Source: Campylobacter lari (GTDB taxonomy: Bacteria > Campylobacterota > Campylobacteria > Campylobacterales > Campylobacteraceae). Taken from it: DNA of 64,000 bases. The DNA lies in contig NZ_LR134508.1 in the NCBI RefSeq assembly GCF_900638335.1, positions 248,001-312,000 of the forward strand, read 5' to 3'. Of the stretch, positions 17,399 through 26,795 are shown in pieces. The translations under genes were made by a program, and so were the position numbers. The notes beneath the pieces were generated by a model. That model searched no databases. It worked only from the letters and a program-made list of their open reading frames with translations, and was not told where the DNA came from. Each line of letters starts with the position of its first letter. Positions within the stretch are counted from its first letter, which is position 1.

Positions 17399-18739
17399 AT
17401 GTATTTAAGTGAAAAACTAGCCGAATTTATCGTAAATTTAGACTATGAAGCTATCCCTAGTGAAGTAAAGCAAAGAGCAAAAGAGCTTATGCTTGATGCA
17501 CTAGGAACAGCCATAGCTGCTAAAAATGAAGCTTGTGTTTTAAATGCAACTAAGGCTTTTGAAGCTTTAAGCATAAATCCTAGTGAAAAAATTTGGAGTG
17601 AAGATAAAAAGCTTGATGTAATTTATGCTGCGATGGTAAATGCTATTGCAGCGCATGCCCTTGATTTTGATGATACTCATACTGAAGCTATTTTGCACGC
17701 TAGTGCTATTTTAACTCCGCTTTGTTTAACTTATGGATTTAGCGTAAGTAAAGATGGAAAAAAAGTTTTAAAAGCTTTTATAGTTGGTTGGGAAATTGCT
17801 GCTAGAGTGGGTATAGCAAGCAAAGGAAGTTTCCATAAACGTGGCTTTCATACTACAGCTATAGCAGGAATTTTTGGTAGTGTGGCTGCAAGCTGTGTTT
17901 TGCTTGATTTAAACAAAGAACAAATCATCAATGCTCTAGGCTTAGCAGGAAGTTTTGCAAGTGGGGTAAATGAGTTTTTATCTAATGGTTCTAATTCTAA
18001 AGTTTTGCACATAGCTAATGCTTTGAAAAATGGAATTTTAGTAGCAAATTTCGCAAAAGCTAATATGAGCGGTCCTTTGAGTATATTTGAAGGAAGGGAT
18101 AATATCTTTAGAACTTTTGGCTTAGAAGATGAGTGTGATAAAAATGAACTTTGTAAGGGTTTGAATGAAATTTGGCAAGTAATGCAAGTTTCACTAAAAC
18201 CTTATCCAAGTTGTCATTTTGCGCATGGACTTATTGATTGTGCTATGAGTTTAAGAAATGATGGCTTAAAAGCACAAGATATCAAAAGTTTGCATTGTTT
18301 TGTAGATGAGGTACCAATTTCATTTATCTGTGATCCAATAGAAGCAAAATACACTCCACAAAGTGCTTATGCTGCTAAATTTTCCATGCCTTTTTTAATG
18401 GCTTTAGCGTTTTTTGATGGCAAGATCACTTTAAAATCTTATGAAAATTTAAATAGAGCCGAACTAATAGAATTTGCTAAAAAAATTAGCTATGAAAAGA
18501 AAAAATCTAGCGGTTTCCCTAAATACTTTCCAGGACATTTAGAAGCTGTTTTAAATGATGGAAGAGTAATTAAAAAAGATGTACTGATTAACAAAGGAAA
18601 TTTTGATAATCCTTTAAGTTTTGATGAATTAAAAGATAAATTTCTTTCTAATGCTAGCATAGCACTTTCTCTAGAAAAGGCTGAGGAATTAGTCAAAAAG
18701 CTTCAAAATTTAGAAAATCTAAATGATTTTGATTTCTAG
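17399..18739 (+). CDS. MmgE/PrpD-family protein
   Basis: A 446-residue protein of the MmgE/PrpD fold, whose known members include 2-methylcitrate dehydratase, cis-aconitate decarboxylase and iminodisuccinate epimerase. The marks HALDFDDTH (about residues 85-93), GFHTTAIAG (about 149-157) and the KPYPSCHFAHG segment near 266 place it in the family. It begins 6 bases after the lyase gene with AGGA before the ATG and ends at a strong hairpin, closing the operon. The C. jejuni counterpart (Cj1395) is remembered as a pseudogene. The pairing with a fumarase-fold lyase resembles aminodicarboxylate (iminodisuccinate-type) degradation modules; this is inference. Confidence 0.82.
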   Translation: MYLSEKLAEFIVNLDYEAIPSEVKQRAKELMLDALGTAIAAKNEACVLNATKAFEALSINPSEKIWSEDKKLDVIYAAMVNAIAAHALDFDDTHTEAILHASAILTPLCLTYGFSVSKDGKKVLKAFIVGWEIAARVGIASKGSFHKRGFHTTAIAGIFGSVAASCVLLDLNKEQIINALGLAGSFASGVNEFLSNGSNSKVLHIANALKNGILVANFAKANMSGPLSIFEGRDNIFRTFGLEDECDKNELCKGLNEIWQVMQVSLKPYPSCHFAHGLIDCAMSLRNDGLKAQDIKSLHCFVDEVPISFICDPIEAKYTPQSAYAAKFSMPFLMALAFFDGKITLKSYENLNRAELIEFAKKISYEKKKSSGFPKYFPGHLEAVLNDGRVIKKDVLINKGNFDNPLSFDELKDKFLSNASIALSLEKAEELVKKLQNLENLNDFDF

Positions 18740-18762
18740 CAATCTCATTTTTTGAGATTGCT
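18738..18762 (+). terminator. Terminator of the ridA operon
   Basis: A perfect stem AGCAATCTCA / TGAGATTGCT with a five-T loop starts at the MmgE stop codon. It is followed by TATTATTTT. Confidence 0.7.
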
Positions 18763-18796
18763 TATTATTTTAAAAAAGAAATAATTTAATTTTTTA

Positions 18797-18802
18797 TATA
18801 AT
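18797..18802 (+). promoter_or_regulatory. feoAB promoter -10 box
   Basis: TATAAT 30 bases before the feoA ATG, after the upstream terminator. Ferrous-iron uptake genes are usually Fur-repressed; no clear Fur box was seen in this 92-base gap. Confidence 0.5.
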
Positions 18803-18831
18803 GTTTTATCTTAGTTTTTGTAAGGAAAAAC

Positions 18832-19059
18832 ATGACTTTAGATACATTAAAAGATAATGAAGAAGCTATTATAGTAGGCTTTGAAGCAGATAAACAACTC
18901 CAAGCAAGACTTTTTAGTTTTGGTTTTGCAAAAAACAAAAAAGTTAAAAAAATTCGCTCTTCTATTGCAAATTCTACTATTATGGTAGAACTTGATACAA
19001 CTTGTGTGATTTTACGCTCAAGTGAAGCAAAAATAATACAAATTTCAAAAGAGTTTTAA
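18832..19059 (+). CDS. feoA: Ferrous iron transport protein FeoA
   Basis: A 75-residue SH3-like cytoplasmic protein that works with FeoB in Fe(II) uptake. The family pattern is seen in LQARLFSFGFAKNKKVKKI (residues 24-42) and a beta-rich end with SSEAKIIQI. AAGGA lies 5 bases before the ATG. Its stop overlaps the feoB start (TAATG), so the two are coupled. Confidence 0.88.
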   Translation: MTLDTLKDNEEAIIVGFEADKQLQARLFSFGFAKNKKVKKIRSSIANSTIMVELDTTCVILRSSEAKIIQISKEF

Positions 19060-21083
19060 TGAAAGAAATCATCGTTGCTTTAGTAGGTCAGCCAAATGTT
19101 GGTAAAAGTTTATTAATTAACGCACTTTGCAAAGCTAATATGAAAGTTGGCAATTTTAGCGGTGTTACGGTTGAAAAGGCTGAGGCTAGATTAATTTATA
19201 AAAATTATGAGTTTAAATTTATAGATTTACCAGGAACTTATGCATTAGATGGTTATAGCGAAGAAGAAAAAATCACAAAAGAGTTTTTAAAAAAGGGTAA
19301 ATTTGATCTTGTAGTAAATGTGCTTGATTCTACAAATTTGGAGCGTAATTTGATTTTGAGTGCATCTTTAATAGAAACTAAAACCAAAATGATTATGGCT
19401 TTAAATATGCAAGATGAAGCTAAAAATGAAGGTTTTAGTATAGATTTTAAAATTTTATCCCAACTTCTAAATACACATTGTCTTGGCGTGTGTGCTAAAA
19501 CTAAAGAAAATCTAAATGCACTTTTGGATTTAATCATTTCAACCCATGAAGCTAAATTTGAAGCCAAAGAGCGTGTTTATAGTGATATTATAGAAGAAGA
19601 ACTTGCAAAAATAAGTGATTTTTTAAATCAAAATGAAATTACTTATTTAGATTATTCTACAAAAGATTTGGCGATAGCTTTGCTTAAAAATGAAGCTAAT
19701 ATAGTCATTTCACACGCTTTGAGAAAAATACTTGATGAAGCTTTAGAAAAAATTTATATGGCATATCATAGTAAAGATATAGAAAGTATTTTTAAAGAAG
19801 AGCTGATTGCTTTTGCAAATGGTATATGTGCTAAGGTTTTAAGCAAGGGTGTTAAGTATAAAAATCATACTAAAGAAATAGATTCTATTTTAATCAATAA
19901 ATTTTTAGGAATTCCTATATTTTTGTTTTTTATGTGGACTTTATTTCAACTAACCTTTACTTTAGGTCAAATCCCTATGGATTATATAGAAATATTTTTT
20001 GCTAATTTAGGTGATATGGTAAAGAATAATATTAGCAATGAATTTATCGCTTCAGCCTTAGCTGATGGTGTTTTAGGTGGGGTTGGTGCGGTTGTGACTT
20101 TTTTACCAAATATTATGATTTTATTTTTTGGTATAGCCTTACTTGAAACAACCGGATATATGGCTAGGGTTGCGTTTTTATTAGATGGAATTTTATATAA
20201 ATTTGGCTTACATGGTAAAAGCTTCATCCCTTTAATCACGGGTTTTGGTTGTTCAGTGCCTGCATTTATGGCTACAAGAACTTTAAAAAATAAAAAAGAT
20301 AGATTATTAACTCTTTTTATTATTAATTTTATGAGTTGTGGTGCAAGACTTCCTGTATATGTGCTTTTTGTCGGAGTATTTTTTCCTGCTGATGTGGCAG
20401 GAAATTATCTTTTTGGGATTTATCTTTTAGGCGCGTTTTTGGGTTTGATTGCAGCTAAGATTTTAAGAATGAGCGCTTTTAGAGGACAAGATGAACCTTT
20501 TGTAATGGAAATGCCAAAATATAGAATGCCAAATTGGAATTTGGTGTGGTTTATGGTGTTTAATAAAGCTAAAATGTATTTAAAAAAAGCAGGAACATTT
20601 ATTTTGATAGCTTCTTTGCTTATTTGGTTTGCGAGTAATTTTCCTGCACAAGAAAATAATACTCAAGATGCTTTAATTCAAGAGCTTCAGATAGAAAATA
20701 GTTATCTTGGACAATTTGGCAAAACAATAGAGCCTATTTTTACACCACTTGGCTTTGACTGGAAACTTAGTGTATCTTTGGTAAGTGGTTTAGCTGCTAA
20801 AGAAGTGATGATTTCTACTATGGGTGTGCTTTATTCTTTAGGTGATGAGGTTGATGAGACAAGCTTAAATTTACAAGAAGCTATAAAAGAAAACATCCCT
20901 TTTAGTACAGCAGTTGCTTTTATACTTTTTGTTATGATTTATAATCCTTGCTTTGCAGCAACTATAGTTTTTGCTAAAGAAGCAGGAAATAAAAAATATA
21001 CATGGTATCTTTTTATATTTACATCTTTATGTGCGTATTTTGTTGCTTTTGTAGGGATTAATATTACTAAATTGATAATTTAA
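19059..21083 (+). CDS. feoB: Ferrous iron transporter FeoB
   Basis: The main Fe(II) importer, needed under low oxygen. A G-protein domain sits at the N-terminus (G1 GQPNVGKS at residues 10-17, G3 DLPGTYAL near 55, G4-like MALNMQDEA near 112). A helical spacer follows, then the Gate-type membrane domains from about residue 270 with PLITGFGCSVPA and a later NPCFAATIV. At 674 residues it is shorter than E. coli FeoB (773), in line with other Campylobacterota. It is coupled to feoA and ends at a bidirectional hairpin facing tenA. Confidence 0.93.
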   Translation: MKEIIVALVGQPNVGKSLLINALCKANMKVGNFSGVTVEKAEARLIYKNYEFKFIDLPGTYALDGYSEEEKITKEFLKKGKFDLVVNVLDSTNLERNLILSASLIETKTKMIMALNMQDEAKNEGFSIDFKILSQLLNTHCLGVCAKTKENLNALLDLIISTHEAKFEAKERVYSDIIEEELAKISDFLNQNEITYLDYSTKDLAIALLKNEANIVISHALRKILDEALEKIYMAYHSKDIESIFKEELIAFANGICAKVLSKGVKYKNHTKEIDSILINKFLGIPIFLFFMWTLFQLTFTLGQIPMDYIEIFFANLGDMVKNNISNEFIASALADGVLGGVGAVVTFLPNIMILFFGIALLETTGYMARVAFLLDGILYKFGLHGKSFIPLITGFGCSVPAFMATRTLKNKKDRLLTLFIINFMSCGARLPVYVLFVGVFFPADVAGNYLFGIYLLGAFLGLIAAKILRMSAFRGQDEPFVMEMPKYRMPNWNLVWFMVFNKAKMYLKKAGTFILIASLLIWFASNFPAQENNTQDALIQELQIENSYLGQFGKTIEPIFTPLGFDWKLSVSLVSGLAAKEVMISTMGVLYSLGDEVDETSLNLQEAIKENIPFSTAVAFILFVMIYNPCFAATIVFAKEAGNKKYTWYLFIFTSLCAYFVAFVGINITKLII

Positions 21084-21106
21084 TCATCTTTTTTATGATG
21101 ATTAAA
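21079..21106. terminator. Bidirectional terminator between feoB and tenA
   Basis: A 10-bp perfect stem TTTAATCATC / GATGATTAAA with loop TTTTTTAT covers the feoB stop and ends 4 bases inside convergent tenA, taking in its stop. Confidence 0.7.
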
Positions 21107-21767
21107 TTTCCATTTTTTGCTCTAAAGAGTGTTGCCAAAAGGCTGTTTCAAGTCTTACGGTAGTATAAAAAATTTCGTTTAATTTTTTAAATTTTTCTTC
21201 GCTAATGCTATTTGTATAAGAATTAAAAAAGTCTTTAAATTCTTTGATTTCATCTTGAAATTCTTTTCCTGCATAGGTTAAAATCCATTCTTTATAAGGA
21301 TGATTTTCTAAGCTTTTTTCATCAAGTTCTTTACAAATTTCTTCTCCTATATATGCATAACCTATAGCACAAGCACTCAAAGCACATAGCATATCTAAAT
21401 AATCTCCATTTTGTCCCACACTTAGTAAGTACCTTGTATAAGCAATATTAGTTAAACTTTCACTCTTATAGTCTAGTTTTTCTACATTAATACCTAGCTT
21501 TAAAATACTTCTATGAAGCTCTAACTCTCCTTCCAAAGTGTAGTTTTGATTTTTAATAGCAAATTGAATTTCTTTAGCATTATTTGCATTTAAAGCAAGC
21601 AAGGCATAGCATTTTGCATAATTATTTAAAAAGATATAATCTTGTTTAAGATAAAACAAAAATACATCTTTTTCTAAAGTGCCATTTTGAAGTTTTTTTA
21701 CAAATTCATGATGGATGTATTGTTCCCAAGTTTTTTTATTTTCTTTTATAAGTCTATCCAAAAGCAT
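21102..21767 (-). CDS. tenA: TenA-family aminopyrimidine aminohydrolase (thiaminase II)
   Basis: A 221-residue all-helical TenA protein, which salvages thiamin breakdown products by hydrolysing aminopyrimidines. The likely nucleophile Cys133 is in SACAIGYAYIGEE, the aromatic FLFYLKQDYIFL segment lies at 36-47, and the terminal RLETAFWQHSL near 205 carries the family Glu. It was once annotated as a regulator in C. jejuni (Cj0440c, from memory). It is convergent with feoB and divergent from acpP. No TPP riboswitch was recognised upstream. Confidence 0.88.
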   Translation of the reverse strand: MLLDRLIKENKKTWEQYIHHEFVKKLQNGTLEKDVFLFYLKQDYIFLNNYAKCYALLALNANNAKEIQFAIKNQNYTLEGELELHRSILKLGINVEKLDYKSESLTNIAYTRYLLSVGQNGDYLDMLCALSACAIGYAYIGEEICKELDEKSLENHPYKEWILTYAGKEFQDEIKEFKDFFNSYTNSISEEKFKKLNEIFYTTVRLETAFWQHSLEQKMEI

Positions 21768-21912
21768 TAATTTCCTTTGTTAAAAATTAAGCTTTTATTT
21801 AAACACAGATAATTAAATTTTTCGTAATAATCTTTAATTTTTAACTTTTTAAACAAGAAATTTATTTTTTTATTGTAAAATGTGGTTTAATTTTTTAAAC
21901 TAGGAGATAAAA

Positions 21913-22146
21913 ATGGCAATTTTTGATGATGTAAAAAAAGTAGTTGTTGAGCAACTTAGTGTTGATGAAGATGCAGTTAAAATGGAATCTAAAATCATTG
22001 AAGATTTAGGTGCAGATTCTTTAGATGTTGTTGAATTAGTTATGGCTTTAGAAGAAAAATTTGATGTAGAAATTCCAGACAGCGATGCTGAAAAACTAGT
22101 AAAAATCGAAGATGTTGTTAATTATATAGAAAATCTTCAAAAATAA
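21913..22146 (+). CDS. acpP: Acyl carrier protein
   Basis: A 77-residue acidic carrier of growing acyl chains. Ser36 in [10 protein letters not shown] receives phosphopantetheine from AcpS (encoded at 5600-5956). TAAAAT near 21876 is a plausible -10, and AGGAG precedes the ATG. fabF follows after 28 bases and accA after that, forming a fatty-acid synthesis operon. Confidence 0.96.
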   Translation: MAIFDDVKKVVVEQLSVDEDAVKMESKIIEDLGADSLDVVELVMALEEKFDVEIPDSDAEKLVKIEDVVNYIENLQK

Positions 22147-22174
22147 TTTTAATTTTTAAAATAAGGAGTGCGGT

Positions 22175-23389
22175 TTGAAACGCGTTGTAGTAACAGGTAT
22201 AGGAATGATCAATGCCCTTGGCCTAGACAAAGATAGCTCATTTAAAGCAATTTGTGATGGCAAAAGTGGTGTTGATAAAATCACTCTTTTTGATACCACT
22301 GATTTTCCAGTGCAAATTGCTGCCGAAGTAAAAAATTTTGATCCTTTAAGTGTTTGTGATGCTAAAGAGGTTAAAAAAATAGATCGTTTTATACAACTTG
22401 GTATTAAAGCAGCAAGAGAAGCTATGGAGGATGCTAAATTTGATGAAACTATAAACAAAGAAGAATTTGGCGTAGTTTCAGCAGCTGGTATAGGTGGTTT
22501 ACCAAATATAGAAAAAAATTCCGTTACTTGTGCACAGCGTGGACCACGTAAAATTACTCCTTTTTTCATACCATCAGCTTTGGTTAATATGCTTGGTGGG
22601 ATTATTTCAATCGAGCATGGATTACAAGGACCAAATATCTCATGTGTAACTGCTTGTGCGGCAGGAACTCATGCTATAGGCGAAGCTTATAAAAGCATAG
22701 CTTTAGGTAATGCAGATAAAATGCTTGTAGTAGGTGCTGAAGCAGCCATTTGTGCTGTGGGTATAGGTGGCTTTGCTGCCATGAAAGCTCTTTCTACTAG
22801 AAATGATGATCCAGCTAAAGCTTCAAGACCATTTGACAAAGAAAGAGATGGTTTTGTAATGGGTGAGGGTGCTGGTGCTCTAGTGTTTGAAGAGTATGAG
22901 GCTGCTAAAAAGCGTGGAGCTAAAATTTATGCCGAGCTAATAGGTTTTGGCGAAAGTGCGGACGCACATCATATCACTTCGCCTACTTTAGAAGGACCAT
23001 TGCGTGCTATGAAAAAAGCTTTAAAAATGGCAGGAAATCCAAAAGTAGATTATATTAATGCGCACGGAACTTCTACTCCGGTAAATGATAAAAATGAAAC
23101 AGCAGCTATTAAAGAACTTTTTAAAGATCAAATTCCTTTAGTTAGTTCTACAAAAGGTCAAACAGGACATTGCTTAGGTGCTGCTGGTGCTATTGAAGCT
23201 GTTATTTCTTTAATGGCGCTTGATCAAGGTATATTACCGCCAACTATCAATCAAATCGTAGCAGATGAAAACTGTGATCTTGACTATATACCAAATACTG
23301 CAAGAAAAAGCGAAGTTAATGTTGTAATGAGCAATTCTTTTGGTTTTGGTGGAACAAATGGTTGTGTGATTTTCAAAAAAGTAGATTAA
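22175..23389 (+). CDS. fabF: 3-oxoacyl-[acyl-carrier-protein] synthase II (FabF)
   Basis: Condensing enzyme that elongates acyl-ACP with malonyl-ACP. Catalytic Cys161 lies in [11 protein letters not shown], and the two active-site histidines in [11 protein letters not shown] (near 296) and [14 protein letters not shown] (near 331), with the terminal [10 protein letters not shown]. The start is a TTG supported by AAGGAG 6 bases upstream; 404 residues is a normal length. It sits in an operon with acpP and accA. Confidence 0.95.
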   Translation: MKRVVVTGIGMINALGLDKDSSFKAICDGKSGVDKITLFDTTDFPVQIAAEVKNFDPLSVCDAKEVKKIDRFIQLGIKAAREAMEDAKFDETINKEEFGVVSAAGIGGLPNIEKNSVTCAQRGPRKITPFFIPSALVNMLGGIISIEHGLQGPNISCVTACAAGTHAIGEAYKSIALGNADKMLVVGAEAAICAVGIGGFAAMKALSTRNDDPAKASRPFDKERDGFVMGEGAGALVFEEYEAAKKRGAKIYAELIGFGESADAHHITSPTLEGPLRAMKKALKMAGNPKVDYINAHGTSTPVNDKNETAAIKELFKDQIPLVSSTKGQTGHCLGAAGAIEAVISLMALDQGILPPTINQIVADENCDLDYIPNTARKSEVNVVMSNSFGFGGTNGCVIFKKVD

Positions 23390-23390
23390 T

Positions 23391-24326
23391 ATGGCTTCTT
23401 ATTTAGATTTTGAAAAAAATATTCAGCAAATTGATGAGGATTTAGCAAATGCTAAAATCAAAGGCGATGATGAAGCGGTAAAAATTTTAGAAAAAAATCT
23501 TGAAAAAGAAACTCAAAAAGTTTATAAAAATTTAAGTGATTACCAACGCTTACAGCTTGCAAGACATCCTGACCGTCCTTATGCACTTGATTATATTCAA
23601 GCTATATTAAGTGATGCTTATGAAATTCATGGTGATCGTGCTTTTAGAGATGATCCTGCTATTGTGTGTTATGCAGGTTATATAGGTGGTAAAAAAGTTA
23701 TTGTTATAGGTGAGCAAAAAGGTAGAGGTACTAAAGATAAACTTCATAGAAATTTTGGTATGCCTCATCCCGAAGGTTATAGAAAAGCTCTAAGGGTAGC
23801 AAAAATGGCTGAAAAATTTGAGATACCAGTGTTGTTTTTAGTAGATACTCCAGGTGCTTATCCGGGAGTGGGTGCTGAAGAGCGTGGTCAAAGTGAAGCT
23901 ATAGCTAGAAATTTATATGAATTAAGCGCTCTTAAAACAATCACTATAGCAGTAGTTATAGGCGAAGGTGGAAGTGGTGGTGCTTTGGCTATAGGAGTAG
24001 CTGATAAACTTGCTATGATGAAAAATTCAGTTTTTTCTGTGATTTCACCTGAGGGTTGTGCTGCTATTTTATGGAATGATCCATCAAAAAGTGAAGCTGC
24101 AACTAAAGCCATGAAAGTAACTGCTGATGATTTAAAAACTCAAGGTTTAATAGATGATGTTATCGAAGAACCAATGAGCGGAGCTCATAGAGATAAAGAA
24201 AATGCGATTAAAAATTTAAGTGATTATGTCTTAAAAGCTATAGAAGAATTAGAACAATACGATAAACGCGAATTGGCTGCATTAAGAATGCAAAAAATCT
24301 TTAAATTTGGGGCTTTTTCCGAATAA
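23391..24326 (+). CDS. accA: Acetyl-CoA carboxylase carboxyltransferase subunit alpha
   Basis: The alpha half of the carboxyltransferase that makes malonyl-CoA. The 311 residues carry [17 protein letters not shown] (about 66-82) and the oxyanion/CoA region [12 protein letters not shown] near 196, standard for AccA. The ATG is one base after the fabF stop, so translation is coupled. A hairpin with a T tract ends the operon. Confidence 0.95.
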   Translation: MASYLDFEKNIQQIDEDLANAKIKGDDEAVKILEKNLEKETQKVYKNLSDYQRLQLARHPDRPYALDYIQAILSDAYEIHGDRAFRDDPAIVCYAGYIGGKKVIVIGEQKGRGTKDKLHRNFGMPHPEGYRKALRVAKMAEKFEIPVLFLVDTPGAYPGVGAEERGQSEAIARNLYELSALKTITIAVVIGEGGSGGALAIGVADKLAMMKNSVFSVISPEGCAAILWNDPSKSEAATKAMKVTADDLKTQGLIDDVIEEPMSGAHRDKENAIKNLSDYVLKAIEELEQYDKRELAALRMQKIFKFGAFSE

Positions 24327-24346
24327 TTTGCATTTTTATGCAAATT
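24325..24346 (+). terminator. Terminator after accA
   Basis: A perfect 9-bp stem AATTTGCAT / ATGCAAATT with a TTTT loop begins in the accA stop and is followed by a seven-T run at 24352-24358. Confidence 0.8.
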
Positions 24347-24371
24347 TCAACTTTTTTTAAAAAAAATATTG

Positions 24372-24377
24372 TATAAT
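24372..24377 (+). promoter_or_regulatory. tRNA-Phe promoter -10 box
   Basis: TATAAT 17 bases before the first base of the tRNA, just after the accA terminator. Confidence 0.55.
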
Positions 24378-24394
24378 TACAACTTCAATTCAGT

Positions 24395-24470
24395 GGTTGG
24401 ATAGCTCAGTCGGTAGAGCAGCAGACTGAAAATCTGCGTGTCGGCAGTTCGATTCTGCCTCTAACCACCA
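24395..24470 (+). tRNA. tRNA-Phe (GAA)
   Basis: A 76-base cloverleaf. The acceptor GGTTGGA pairs with TCTAACC, with one G-T pair, discriminator A and an encoded CCA end. The D arm contains AGCTCAGTCGGTAGAGC. The anticodon loop CTGAAAA between GCAGA and TCTGC gives anticodon GAA, and the T arm contains TTCGATT. The 3' end lies one base before the stop of the convergent ferritin-like gene and about 0.9 kb before the capsule locus. No direct repeat of the tRNA end, which would mark an integrated element, was noticed. Confidence 0.97.
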
Positions 24471-24471
24471 T

Positions 24472-25269
24472 TCATTTTCTATTATAAAAATCATCTAATT
24501 TTTGAAGTTCGCTTTCATTAAATCCTGCTTGAATTCTAGCTGTTTTGTTATATACTTTTCCTAAAAGATTAAATTCTTTATATTTGGCGCAAAGATCAAG
24601 ATAACTATCATTTTCATTTTTTGCATAATTCCACCAAAAATCCCCTTTATTTACATGTTTAATCTCATCATTTAGTATAATGGTAAAAATTTCACTAAAT
24701 AAACTTTTTATAGGATGATTAGTGGTGTTTAATTTTTCTAAGACAAAAGGATTAGCATCAAGTCCTTTTGCTTCAAGTCCTCTATGCACTATACCCATTC
24801 TATGAGCAAGATTATCTTTGGTTAAAAATAAGGCTTTTTCAAGATTATCATGCGCATGAAAATCTCCATATTTAAAACCAAGTTCATTTAAAGTTTTTTC
24901 TAAAAGTAAAAAATGCTTAATTTCCTCATTAGCTACCTCAAGCCAATCTTGGTAAAATTTCAATGGTAAGTTTTTAAATCTATAACTAGCATCTAAGGAT
25001 AAGTTTATAGCATTATATTCTATATGCGCAACTGAATGTAAGATTTTAGCTAAAGACAAAGTGCTATTTGCTTCTTTTGGGCGTCTTATTTTCATAGGAT
25101 GAAGGATTTTAACTTGCGAGTTTTCACAAATGATCGCCTCATGGGAATGATTAAAATCATACAAATTAGCTTTAAAATTTTCATAAAATTCATTAAATAA
25201 TTCAATCTTTTTAAAAATATCTTTATGATATAAAATTTTTTCTAATTCTTCAAAGAAATTTCTTTTCAT
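24472..25269 (-). CDS. DUF455 ferritin-like protein
   Basis: A 265-residue helical protein. Paired carboxylate/histidine motifs AHIEYNAINL, EVANEEIKHF and LNDEIKHV fit the diiron-type ferritin-like fold of the DUF455 family. The function is not established; relatives are sometimes noted near tRNA-modifying or storage enzymes. It is encoded alone, convergent with tRNA-Phe, its stop directly abutting the tRNA end, and divergent from kpsM. No signal peptide is visible, so it is probably cytoplasmic. Confidence 0.75.
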   Translation of the reverse strand: MKRNFFEELEKILYHKDIFKKIELFNEFYENFKANLYDFNHSHEAIICENSQVKILHPMKIRRPKEANSTLSLAKILHSVAHIEYNAINLSLDASYRFKNLPLKFYQDWLEVANEEIKHFLLLEKTLNELGFKYGDFHAHDNLEKALFLTKDNLAHRMGIVHRGLEAKGLDANPFVLEKLNTTNHPIKSLFSEIFTIILNDEIKHVNKGDFWWNYAKNENDSYLDLCAKYKEFNLLGKVYNKTARIQAGFNESELQKLDDFYNRK

Positions 25270-25306
25270 TTTTAAACCTTGTTAAATATTATATAAGATA
25301 AAAAAG

Positions 25307-25312
25307 TATAAT
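25307..25312 (+). promoter_or_regulatory. kpsM promoter -10 box
   Basis: TATAAT 39 bases before the kpsM ATG in the 81-base gap to the divergent DUF455 gene. It probably drives kpsMTEDF. Confidence 0.5.
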
Positions 25313-25350
25313 ATAAAAATTTTGAAAATTTAAAAAGGTTTGTTAAAAAT

Positions 25351-26127
25351 ATGCTTAATGTCATACATGCTCTTTTTTTTAGAGAGCTAAAGACAAGATT
25401 TGGTATTAATAAATATTTGGGCTATTTTTGGGTAATCGGTGAGCCTATGATGGTTGTTTTAGTAATCACTTCTATTGTGGCAGCTATTAGAGAATTTCAT
25501 CATCAAATCATGCCCGAGGGTATTTCTATTTTTTTATTTTTAGCAGTAGGGATTATACCTTTTTTTATGTTTAGAAGTATTATTACCCAACTTTTAAATG
25601 GTATAGGTGCAAATTTGGCGTTATATGCTTATAAGCCAGTAAGACCTATACATGTATTTATTGCTAGAACTATACTTGAGTTTTGCATTTATTTTACTAT
25701 TTTTATTTGTGTGATGTTTTTAGCAGGTTGGTTTTTGCATATGCAAGTTATACCTAAGCATTTTTTAGAAGTGATGTTTTCGCTTTTTTTACTTGTGGTG
25801 TTTGGTTTTGCTATGGGGATGTGTTTTGCTATAGCAGGGCATTTTGCAGAACCTTTAAAAACGGCATTAAATTATTTAAATATAGTTTTATACTGGACAG
25901 CTTTGGTAGTATTTCCAGTATGGATAGTTCCAAAACCTATTTTAGATATTTTATATTATAATCCACTTTTACATATTATGGAGCTTTTAAAATATAATTT
26001 TTTTCAAAATTATCCATTACTTGATGATTATAATTACTACTACCCTATTATATGTTTGAGTGTGATTTTGTTTTTGGGTTTGTTTTTTTATTATTTTACT
26101 AGAGAAAAGTTGATAGCAGTGCGATGA
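25351..26127 (+). CDS. kpsM: Capsule ABC exporter permease KpsM
   Basis: Inner-membrane half of the ABC-2 exporter that moves lipid-linked capsular polysaccharide out of the cytoplasm. The 258 residues hold about six transmembrane segments, and the N-terminus has the ABC-2 signature RELKTRFGINKYLGYFWVIG. Its stop overlaps the kpsT start by four bases (ATGA). It opens the left-hand export block kpsM-T-E-D-F. Confidence 0.94.
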   Translation: MLNVIHALFFRELKTRFGINKYLGYFWVIGEPMMVVLVITSIVAAIREFHHQIMPEGISIFLFLAVGIIPFFMFRSIITQLLNGIGANLALYAYKPVRPIHVFIARTILEFCIYFTIFICVMFLAGWFLHMQVIPKHFLEVMFSLFLLVVFGFAMGMCFAIAGHFAEPLKTALNYLNIVLYWTALVVFPVWIVPKPILDILYYNPLLHIMELLKYNFFQNYPLLDDYNYYYPIICLSVILFLGLFFYYFTREKLIAVR

Positions 26128-26795
26128 TAAAATTAGTTAATTTAACAAAATCTTTTCCTTTGCGCAATGGTGGAAGACATTATGTTTTTAAAAATTTAAG
26201 TTTTGAGTTTCCTGAAAATTGTAGCATAGGTTTAATGGGTCGCAATGGTGCTGGAAAGTCTACCTTAATGAAACTTTTAAGTGGCTCCTTGCTTCCTGAT
26301 AGGGGTAAGATTGTAACTAATAAAAAATTATCTTGGCCTTTGGGTTTAGCAGGTGCATTTCAACACAGACTTTCAGCAAGGGACAATGCGCGCTTCGTGG
26401 CTAGAGTATATGGTTATAAAGGAAAGGCCTTAGAAGAAAAGATTAAATTTGTGGAAGATTTTGCTGAGCTTGGTAAATTTTTTGATGAGCCTATGAATAC
26501 TTACTCAGCTGGTATGAGTGCTAGGATATCTTTTGGTTTAAGTATGGCTTTTGATTTTGATTATTATTTAATCGATGAAGCAGGTGCTGTGGGTGATCCT
26601 AAATTTAGAGAAAAAAGCTCTAAAATTTATAAAGAAAAATTAAGTCAGTCAAAAGTTATCATGGTTTCACATAATGTAGCTGAAATTAAACAATGGTGTG
26701 ATAAAATTATATTCATGCAAGATGGACAAGCTACTATATATGATGATGTAGATGAGGGTATAGCGGTGTATCAAGGAAAAATAAATGCAAAATGA
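26124..26795 (+). CDS. kpsT: Capsule ABC exporter ATPase KpsT
   Basis: ATPase partner of KpsM. Walker A GRNGAGKST (residues 39-47), the family signature YSAGMSARISFG (about 134-145), Walker B YYLIDEAGAVGD (about 153-164) and the switch His in MVSHNV are present. The length of 223 residues is typical of polysaccharide ABC-2 ATPases. It overlaps kpsM upstream and kpsE downstream. Confidence 0.95.
   Translation: MIKLVNLTKSFPLRNGGRHYVFKNLSFEFPENCSIGLMGRNGAGKSTLMKLLSGSLLPDRGKIVTNKKLSWPLGLAGAFQHRLSARDNARFVARVYGYKGKALEEKIKFVEDFAELGKFFDEPMNTYSAGMSARISFGLSMAFDFDYYLIDEAGAVGDPKFREKSSKIYKEKLSQSKVIMVSHNVAEIKQWCDKIIFMQDGQATIYDDVDEGIAVYQGKINAK

Noticed and set aside
21768-21912. Possible TPP riboswitch upstream of tenA
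   Set aside because: No conserved thi-box elements (CTGAGA or ACCTGA type) were found on either strand of the 145-base gap.
22156-22569. 137-residue minus-strand frame within fabF
   Set aside because: It is antisense to a complete, motif-bearing FabF and has no ribosome site or known motif.
24395-25350. tRNA-Phe as an integration site for a genomic island carrying the capsule genes
   Set aside because: No integrase gene and no repeat of the tRNA 3' end were seen; the capsule locus has normal conserved kps borders.
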